A stretch of DNA of 10,311 bases, taken from contig CAJTVD010000101.1 in the NCBI GenBank assembly GCA_910579495.1, positions 248 through 10,558 of the forward strand, in the 5' to 3' direction. The translations under genes and the position numbers were made by a program. Origin of the DNA: an uncultured Lachnospiraceae bacterium. GTDB lineage: Bacteria > Bacillota > Clostridia > Lachnospirales > Lachnospiraceae. Positions 5,825 through 10,311 of this stretch are shown here, piece after piece; position 1 is the stretch's first letter, and the number at the start of each line of letters is the position of its first letter. Below the pieces are notes generated by a model. That model had not been told where the DNA came from. It was given only the letters and a program-made list of their open reading frames with translations, and searched no databases.

Positions 5825-6736
5825 ATGCTGGATATTTGTTTGCTGGGAACAGGTGGAATGATGCCCTTGCCATACAGGTGGCTGACCTCCATGATGGCAA
5901 GGTACAATGGACAAAGTATACTGATTGACTGTGGGGAGGGGACACAGATTGCCATGAAGGAAAAGGGCTGGAGCCCGAACCCCATTGACGTAATCTGTTT
6001 CACCCACTTTCATGCAGACCATATCAGCGGGCTGCCGGGGATGCTGCTCACTATGGGGAATGCGGAACGCACAGAACCGCTTCTGCTGATAGGCCCAAGA
6101 GGGCTCCCGAAGGTGGTGGCATCCCTGCGGGTTATCGCCCCGGAACTGCCCTTTGCCATTGACTGCCTGGAACTGAACGAGGGGGAACACACCATCCAAT
6201 TTGACGGTTTTAAGATTGAAGCTTTCCGGGTAAACCATAACGTGCCCTGCTATGGCTATTCCATTTCCATAGAAAGGGTCGGCAGGTTCCAGGTGGAGAA
6301 GGCGCTTTCCCTGGGGATTGACAAAAAGTACTGGAACCGCCTGCAAAAGGGGGAGACCATAGAGTGCGGCGGCAGGAGCCTGTCCCCGGATATGGTGCTT
6401 GGGCCTGCCCGCAAGGGGCTGAAAGTAACCTACTGCACGGACACCAGGCCCACCGAGAGCATTGTAAAACATGCCGCAGGCGCAGACCTGTTTATCTGTG
6501 AAGGCATGTACGGGGAGCCGGACAAAAAGGCGAAGGCGAAAGAAAACAAGCATATGACCTTTTACGAGGCAGCGGAGCTTGCAAGGCGCGGGGAAGTTTC
6601 AAGGCTCTGGCTGACCCACTACAGCCCGTCCCTCAACCGCCCGGAGGAATTTCTCCCCGCAGTGCGGAAAATCTTCCCGGCAGCAGAAACCTGCAAAGAC
6701 GGCAAGACCATTGAACTGGCTTTCGAAGAAGAATAA
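5825..6736 (+). CDS. rnz: Ribonuclease Z (tRNase Z), metallo-beta-lactamase fold
   Basis: ATG 5825 follows GGGAGGA (5815-5821), giving 303 residues. A metallo-beta-lactamase nuclease is shown by HFHADH at 61-66 (His61, His63, Asp65, His66). Other metal ligands fall where RNase Z has them: His138 in VNHNVPCYGY, Asp206 in YCTDTRPT and His265 in LTHYSPS. Glu226 and the conserved His243 (HMT) are also in place, so the catalytic set is complete. RNase Z cleaves the 3' trailer from pre-tRNAs, mainly those lacking an encoded CCA. The arm between about 153 and 195 (ALSLGIDKKYWNRLQKGETI) replaces the Gly-Pro-rich exosite segment of the classical enzyme. It probably belongs to a divergent clostridial branch. 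It lies 20 bases after the cysteine-pair gene. Confidence 0.9.
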   Translation: MLDICLLGTGGMMPLPYRWLTSMMARYNGQSILIDCGEGTQIAMKEKGWSPNPIDVICFTHFHADHISGLPGMLLTMGNAERTEPLLLIGPRGLPKVVASLRVIAPELPFAIDCLELNEGEHTIQFDGFKIEAFRVNHNVPCYGYSISIERVGRFQVEKALSLGIDKKYWNRLQKGETIECGGRSLSPDMVLGPARKGLKVTYCTDTRPTESIVKHAAGADLFICEGMYGEPDKKAKAKENKHMTFYEAAELARRGEVSRLWLTHYSPSLNRPEEFLPAVRKIFPAAETCKDGKTIELAFEEE

Positions 6737-6835
6737 AACGGAAAGTAAAATTGCGGTACCAGGATTGGGCCGGGAATTCCCCTGCCCCCAAAGGGGCTGG
6801 GAAGGCAGGCGCGGTACTGGAATAGAGGTATAGAG

Positions 6836-7420
6836 ATGAATAATAAACAGGGCGGAGTTATTAAAGTTATTGTTGTGGGTGTAATCCTTGTGGCGTTGGT
6901 GGCAGGCTATTACTACTATTTGACCAATATGAGAAAACCCAAAGGCGTGGATGAAACGGAAACGGCTTCCGCGGTTGAGGAAGTACTGCTCAGGAACCTG
7001 GACAAAAATTATCCTCCTTCTGCAAAGGAAGTGGTAAAGTATTACGGCGAAATTACCAAATGCTTTTACAATGAGGAATATACCGAGGAAGAATTTAAGG
7101 AGCTGGCATTGCAGATCCAGCGGCTTTATGACGATGAACTGATTGCCAACCAGACACAGCAGCAGTATCTTGACAGCCTAAAGCTGGATGTGAAAAATTT
7201 CAAAGACCAGGGAACCGTGATATCCAGCGTTACCCCCGCCAGCAGCGTGGACGTGGAGACTTTTTCAAAAAACGGCTTCGAATGGGCAGAGCTTAATTGT
7301 ACCATCAGTTTAAGGACAGGGACTGAACTTTCCAGGACGGAGGAAGTTTTCCTGCTAAGGAAAGACGGAGACGGGCATTGGAAGATTTATGGCTTTGCGC
7401 TGGCAAGGGACAATGGATAA
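6836..7420 (+). CDS. Membrane-anchored protein of unknown function, DUF6715-like
   Basis: AGAGG at 6824-6828 lies seven bases before the ATG. The protein has 194 residues. A short polar N-terminus is followed by one hydrophobic helix at about 8-29 (VIKVIVVGVILVALVAGYYY). The rest is a soluble domain that would sit outside the membrane. It has no lipobox cysteine. The soluble part begins with a helical region (ASAVEEVLLRNLDKNYPPSAKEVVKYY, residues 45-71). It ends in a beta-rich segment with the pattern TEEVFLLRKDGDGHWKIYGF, which resembles NTF2/SnoaL-like or lipoprotein-style folds. I associate this layout with DUF6715, known mainly from Lachnospiraceae, but could not search. Its role is unknown. 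It stands alone between rnz and tsaD, with gaps of about 100 bases on each side. Confidence 0.82.
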   Translation: MNNKQGGVIKVIVVGVILVALVAGYYYYLTNMRKPKGVDETETASAVEEVLLRNLDKNYPPSAKEVVKYYGEITKCFYNEEYTEEEFKELALQIQRLYDDELIANQTQQQYLDSLKLDVKNFKDQGTVISSVTPASSVDVETFSKNGFEWAELNCTISLRTGTELSRTEEVFLLRKDGDGHWKIYGFALARDNG

Positions 7421-7530
7421 CAATAATGGAAAAATGTGTGCAGGGACGCCATCAAATGGAATGGCAGGCCGGACGGGCACTTGCCACGCTGGCATACCTG
7501 TGTTAAAACGCTCCGGCAGGGAGGATTATA

Positions 7531-8550
7531 ATGAACGAGGACATATATCTGCTGGCGGTTGAAAGCTCCTGCGATGAGACGGCGGCAGCGGTTGTAAAAA
7601 ACGGAAGAGAGGTGCTCTCCAACGTAATATATTCCCAGATTGCCCTTCACAGGGAGTATGGAGGGGTGGTCCCGGAAATCGCCTCCCGTAAACATATCGA
7701 AAAAATCAACCAGGTGATCAGGCAGGCGCTTGAAGACGCCTCCATGGAGCTGCCACAAATTACAGGGATTGCAGTTACCTATGGGCCAGGCCTTGTAGGG
7801 GCGCTTTTGGTGGGGGTATCGGCGGCCAAAGCGGTCAGCTTTGCCACAGGGAAGCCTTTAATTGGGGTGCATCACATTGAAGGGCATATTTGTGCCAACT
7901 ATATAGAAAATAAAGAGCTGGAACCGCCCTTTATCTGCCTGGTGGCTTCCGGGGGGCATTCCCACCTGGTAAATGTCCTGGGCTATGGGGACTACAGAAT
8001 TATAGGGAGGACCAGGGACGACGCGGCAGGGGAAGCCTTTGACAAAGTGGCAAGGGCAATCGGGCTGGGGTATCCCGGCGGGCCGAAGATAGACAAACTG
8101 GCAAGGGAAGGCAATCCTGACGCCATATATTTCCCCCGGGCAAAGGTAGCGGGCGCAGAGTATGATTTTAGCTTCAGCGGGCTGAAATCCGCAGTCTTAA
8201 ATTACCTAAACGCCTGCCGGATGAAGGGGGAAGAGGTAAATACGGCGGATGTGGCAGCGTCCTTCCAAAGGGCGGTGGTGGATGTGCTGGTGGCCCATTC
8301 GATAGAGGCGGTTAAAACATACGGCTGCAAAAAATTCGCCATAGCAGGGGGTGTGGCATCTAACAGCTCTCTCCGGGAAGCTTTCCGCAGGGCCTGTGAA
8401 AAGGAAGGGATCGCCTTTTACCATCCCTCCCCCATATTCTGTACGGATAACGCGGCGATGATTGGGACAGCGGCATATTATGAATACCAAAAAGGGGTGC
8501 GTCACGGGTATGGCTTAAATGCCGTACCGAATTTGCAGCTAGGGCAATAA
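7531..8550 (+). CDS. tsaD: tRNA t6A threonylcarbamoyltransferase TsaD (YgjD/Gcp/Kae1)
   Basis: GGGAGGA at 7519-7525 precedes the ATG at ideal distance. The protein has 339 residues, the usual TsaD length. The ASKHA ATPase fold starts with LLAVESSCDETAAAVV. The metal-binding motif is HHIEGH at 114-119, with His115 and His119 as expected iron/zinc ligands and Asp306 in CTDNAAM as the third. The glycine loops VTYGPGLVG, VASGGHSHL and IAGGVASNSSLR are all present, as is the DFSFSGLKSAV segment. TsaD transfers threonylcarbamoyl from threonylcarbamoyl-AMP to A37 of ANN-decoding tRNAs, together with TsaB and TsaE, which are encoded 2.5-3.7 kb upstream. In many Firmicutes these genes are contiguous. 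Here three unrelated genes intervene. Confidence 0.97.
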   Translation: MNEDIYLLAVESSCDETAAAVVKNGREVLSNVIYSQIALHREYGGVVPEIASRKHIEKINQVIRQALEDASMELPQITGIAVTYGPGLVGALLVGVSAAKAVSFATGKPLIGVHHIEGHICANYIENKELEPPFICLVASGGHSHLVNVLGYGDYRIIGRTRDDAAGEAFDKVARAIGLGYPGGPKIDKLAREGNPDAIYFPRAKVAGAEYDFSFSGLKSAVLNYLNACRMKGEEVNTADVAASFQRAVVDVLVAHSIEAVKTYGCKKFAIAGGVASNSSLREAFRRACEKEGIAFYHPSPIFCTDNAAMIGTAAYYEYQKGVRHGYGLNAVPNLQLGQ

Positions 8551-8586
8551 TGTGGGCAAATGCCCGGGATACGCGGGGGTGAGGGC

Positions 8587-9306
8587 ATGGGAATAAAGGA
8601 AAAAGAAAGAACGGCGGCAGTGGTGCTTGCAGCGGGCAGCGGCAGGCGCATGGGTGGCGGCGTCACGAAACAATACAGGCAGGTTAAAGGCAGGCCCCTT
8701 ATTTATTATTCCCTGAAAACTTTTCAGGAGAGCTTTGTGGATGAGATTGTACTGGTGGTGGCCCCGGGGCAGGTTCCCTACTGCCGGGAAGAAATTGTAG
8801 ATAAATATGGTTTCCACAAAGTCTCCTGCATTGTGGAAGGGGGAAAAGAGCGGTACCATTCGGTAGCTTACGGCTTAAAAGCCATTGGCGCAGAAAAAGC
8901 CGGTTATGTGTTTATCCATGATGGGGCCAGGCCCCTGGTAACCCAGGAGATTCTGGGAAGGACCCTGGAATGCGTCAGGGAGCATGGTGCCTGTGTGGCG
9001 GGGATGCCTGTAAAGGATACCATTAAAATCGCAGATGACAAGGGGAATATCCTTTCCACGCCTAACAGGGACAGGGTATGGATGGTACAGACGCCCCAGG
9101 CATTTGCCTACCCATTGATCAGGGAGGCCTATGAGGAGCTCCTAAAAAGAGAACAGGAACTGGCCGGGGCGGGAATTTCTATTACAGACGATGCCATGGT
9201 GGTAGAAACGCTCACAGGCCATAAAGTCAGGCTGGTGGCCGGTTCCTACGAAAATATTAAAATTACTACACCTGAGGATATCAAAATGGCAGAAAACTTT
9301 TTATAA
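8587..9306 (+). CDS. ispD: 2-C-methyl-D-erythritol 4-phosphate cytidylyltransferase (MEP pathway)
   Basis: The start is set at ATG 8587 because GGGGGTGA (8575-8582) nearly matches the full anti-Shine-Dalgarno complement at good spacing. The in-frame ATG at 8560 lies in a small GGGC/GCCC hairpin without such a site. The enzyme has 239 residues. The nucleotide-binding signature AAGSGRRMG is at 15-23 with Lys28, followed by HDGARP at 111-116, TPQAF at 169-173, TDDA at 200-203 and NIKITTPED at 223-231. IspD joins CTP and methylerythritol phosphate in isoprenoid precursor synthesis. No other MEP gene is next to it, so it is not a bifunctional IspDF. It begins 36 bases after tsaD and is probably read from the same transcript. 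Confidence 0.96.
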   Translation: MGIKEKERTAAVVLAAGSGRRMGGGVTKQYRQVKGRPLIYYSLKTFQESFVDEIVLVVAPGQVPYCREEIVDKYGFHKVSCIVEGGKERYHSVAYGLKAIGAEKAGYVFIHDGARPLVTQEILGRTLECVREHGACVAGMPVKDTIKIADDKGNILSTPNRDRVWMVQTPQAFAYPLIREAYEELLKREQELAGAGISITDDAMVVETLTGHKVRLVAGSYENIKITTPEDIKMAENFL

Positions 9307-9434
9307 AGGACCACAGAAGCAATTCGTTTACTAAAATTACGTTAAAAATGCATATTTTGGCTGTGCCGTACATAATAATGGTATTCGGGGCAAAAGATAT
9401 AGAAGGGGAAAAGGGGAAGGAAGCATTAAAAAGT

Positions 9435-10085
9435 ATGAGCACAGTGGAAGAAACATACCAGGATTTTTTATGCCAGATGGGGGAAGAGAGATTTCTTGGC
9501 CCATATTATAAAGCATGTGAGAAAATAGAACGGGAACTGGAAAGGATCAATTTGGAATATTCCGGGAAATTGGGAAGAAAATTTATCAGCCAGGTGAGCT
9601 GCCGGATTAAGACGCCGGAGAGCTGCCTGGATAAAATGATTAAGAAAAAATACACCGTAGAACGGGGGATGGCCCAGGAACGGCTGGGGGATATCGCGGG
9701 GATCAGGGTAATCTGTAATTTTTTGGACGATGTTTATATGCTGGCAGAGATTATTGAGGCAGACAGCCATTTTGAAATTGTTAAAACGAAAGATTATGTA
9801 AGGAAGCCCAAAGCCAGCGGATACCAGAGTTTTCATATGATAGCCATGGTCCCCACGGACGGGGGGCAAAAAAAGAAGGTGGAAATCCAGATAAGGACCC
9901 AGGCTATGAATTTATGGGCAGTTGTGGAGCACCATTTTGTATACAAAAAAGGTATTTACGGAAAGGCTGAATATGAAAAGGATTTCCGGGAATGCGCTAG
10001 GACCATTTATAAGCTGGACAAAAAAATGTTACTGATCAGAAAAAAAATGGAGACCTGCCAAAAAAATTCATCGGAAAACACATAA
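9435..10085 (+). CDS. Small alarmone synthetase, GTP pyrophosphokinase (RelQ/RelP-like, synthetase domain only)
   Basis: The RelA/SpoT synthetase core is complete. It has RIKTPESCLDKM at residues 57-68, DIAGIRVIC at 86-94 with the Mg-binding Asp86, KDYVRKPKASGYQSFH at 119-134, and EIQIRTQAMNLWA at 150-162 with catalytic Glu150, then EHHF. There is no HD hydrolase, TGS or ACT domain, so it should only make (p)ppGpp from GTP or GDP and ATP. At 216 residues (from ATG 9435) the size fits stand-alone SAS enzymes. The start is uncertain. The frame is open to ATG 9348 (245 residues), but neither ATG has a well-spaced ribosome site; AAGGA at 9417-9421 is closest to 9435, and the domain begins right after it. 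Whether it is RelP- or RelQ-type cannot be told by eye. Confidence 0.9.
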   Translation: MSTVEETYQDFLCQMGEERFLGPYYKACEKIERELERINLEYSGKLGRKFISQVSCRIKTPESCLDKMIKKKYTVERGMAQERLGDIAGIRVICNFLDDVYMLAEIIEADSHFEIVKTKDYVRKPKASGYQSFHMIAMVPTDGGQKKKVEIQIRTQAMNLWAVVEHHFVYKKGIYGKAEYEKDFRECARTIYKLDKKMLLIRKKMETCQKNSSENT

Positions 10086-10093
10086 ACGCCTAT

Positions 10094-10120
10094 GGCTTTT
10101 TCCCTCAAAAAGCCTGTATT
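10094..10120 (+). terminator. Probable terminator after the alarmone synthetase gene
   Basis: GGCTTTTT (10094-10101) pairs perfectly with AAAAAGCC (10107-10114) around a five-base loop, nine bases after the stop codon. The tail TGTATTT is U-rich but interrupted, so termination may be partial. Its position before the tRNA promoter supports the role. Confidence 0.55.
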
Positions 10121-10126
10121 TCCGGG

Positions 10127-10170
10127 AAAAAACCGGGATGCGAAAAAAATTGGAAAAAAATATAAAAAAA
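10127..10170 (+). promoter_or_regulatory. Phased A-tracts / UP-like element upstream of the tRNA-Ser promoter
   Basis: A-runs at 10127-10132, 10143-10149, 10154-10160 and 10164-10170 lead into the -35 hexamer. The last three are centred 10-11 bases apart, one helical turn, which is the arrangement that bends DNA. The nearest two runs fall where the RNA polymerase alpha subunit contacts UP elements of stable-RNA promoters. Confidence 0.6.
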
Positions 10171-10173
10171 GTG

Positions 10174-10202
10174 TTGACAATGTCGGAATCATTTGCTAGA
10201 AT
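10174..10202 (+). promoter_or_regulatory. Strong sigma-A promoter of tRNA-Ser
   Basis: A perfect TTGACA (10174-10179) and TAGAAT (10197-10202) are separated by exactly 17 bases. TGC directly before the -10 adds an extended -10 element. Transcription would start near 10209, about 33 bases before the tRNA. This is the best promoter in the window, as expected for a stable RNA. Confidence 0.88.
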
Positions 10203-10206
10203 AACT

Positions 10207-10235
10207 TTTGCGTTGAGGCACACAGACAACGCAAA
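10207..10235 (+). repeat. 9-bp perfect inverted repeat in the tRNA leader
   Basis: TTTGCGTTG (10207-10215) is the exact reverse complement of CAACGCAAA (10227-10235), with an 11-base loop. It lies between the -10 element and the tRNA, ending six bases before the mature 5' end. It could fold as a hairpin in the pre-tRNA leader or act as a DNA operator at the start site. Neither role is demonstrated by the sequence. Confidence 0.75.
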
Positions 10236-10241
10236 CGACAT

Positions 10242-10311
10242 GGAGAGGTATCGAAGTGGTCATAACGAGGCGGTCTTGAAAACCGTTTGTCCGCAAGGGC
10301 GCATGGGTTCG
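10242..10311 (+). tRNA. tRNA-Ser (anticodon UGA), 3' end beyond the window
   Basis: The acceptor 5' strand is GGAGAGG (10242-10248). A D-arm with TCG...CGA follows, then the anticodon stem GCGGT/ACCGT around the loop CTTGAAA, with anticodon TGA at 10277-10279. A long class II variable arm (TGTCC GCAA GGGCG) identifies serine. The window stops within the T-loop (GGTTCG), so the 3' strand of the T-arm, the acceptor 3' strand and any CCA are not seen. It decodes UCA and probably other UCN codons. It is not an ANN-decoding tRNA and so is not itself a t6A substrate. Confidence 0.95.

Noticed and set aside
5801..6553. Minus-strand reading frame of 250 codons opposite rnz
   Set aside because: The plus strand encodes a complete RNase Z with all metal ligands. 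The antisense product has low-complexity composition and no ribosome site was seen.
7481..7509. Promoter-like TTGCCA...TAAAAC before tsaD
   Set aside because: The -10 matches only four of six positions and the -35 overlaps a small hairpin. Too weak to list as a feature.
7434..7562. Possible 42-codon ORF (start MCAGTPSNGMAG) before tsaD
   Set aside because: No ribosome site, it overlaps the start of tsaD in another frame, and its composition is unremarkable.
10122..10136. CCGG...CCGG hairpin with A-rich loop before the tRNA promoter
   Set aside because: Only four base pairs and no U-run; better explained by the A-tract region around it.
1..10311. Mobile element, CRISPR array, toxin-antitoxin, phage or defence system
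   Set aside because: No transposase, integrase, regularly spaced repeats or defence domains were seen. Every long plus-strand frame is accounted for by the listed genes.

Overview
The window reads as a stretch of chromosome from a Firmicute, most likely a Clostridia / Lachnospiraceae-type gut anaerobe. The reasons are purine-rich Shine-Dalgarno sites (GGGAGG, GGAGG) before most genes, AGG-rich arginine codon use with mid-range GC, a YknXYZ-type tripartite ABC exporter, the tsaE-tsaB-rimI...tsaD arrangement, a MEP-pathway ispD, a stand-alone small alarmone synthetase, and two proteins (a CxxC/CxxC 82-aa protein and a DUF6715-like membrane-anchored protein) of a kind common in that family. The genus assignment is inference. 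All convincing genes lie on the + strand.

Layout. (1) 1-3110: the 3' end of an ABC ATPase, a membrane-fusion (HlyD/YknX-like) protein and a MacB/YknZ-like permease form one exporter operon. It ends near a hairpin at 3165-3192 that overlaps the start of the next transcription unit. (2) 3127-5398: a promoter and a structured leader of about 150 nt, then a YcxB-like membrane protein, tsaE, tsaB and rimI, tightly packed or overlapping. (3) 5444-7420: a second promoter and hairpin, an 82-aa cysteine-pair protein, ribonuclease Z (rnz) and a membrane-anchored DUF6715-like protein. (4) 7531-9306: tsaD and ispD. (5) 9435-10085: a synthetase-only (p)ppGpp synthetase. (6) 10094-10311: a probable terminator, phased A-tracts, a near-consensus promoter, a 9-bp inverted repeat and the 5' part of tRNA-Ser(UGA), which runs off the window end.

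How the genes work together. TsaB, TsaD and TsaE are three of the proteins that make t6A on ANN-decoding tRNAs (TsaC is not in the window). RNase Z trims tRNA 3' ends, RimI is the acetyltransferase usually found in this cluster, and a tRNA gene closes the window. The centre is therefore a tRNA-maturation neighbourhood, with an isoprenoid-precursor enzyme and an alarmone synthetase appended. I see no mobile element, CRISPR array, phage gene or defence system, and no gene-free stretch above 300 bases (the longest gap is 197). The window is mostly ordinary core genome. The more interesting items are regulatory: the promoter/hairpin junctions, the split of the t6A operon, and the bent-DNA promoter and leader hairpin of the tRNA gene.
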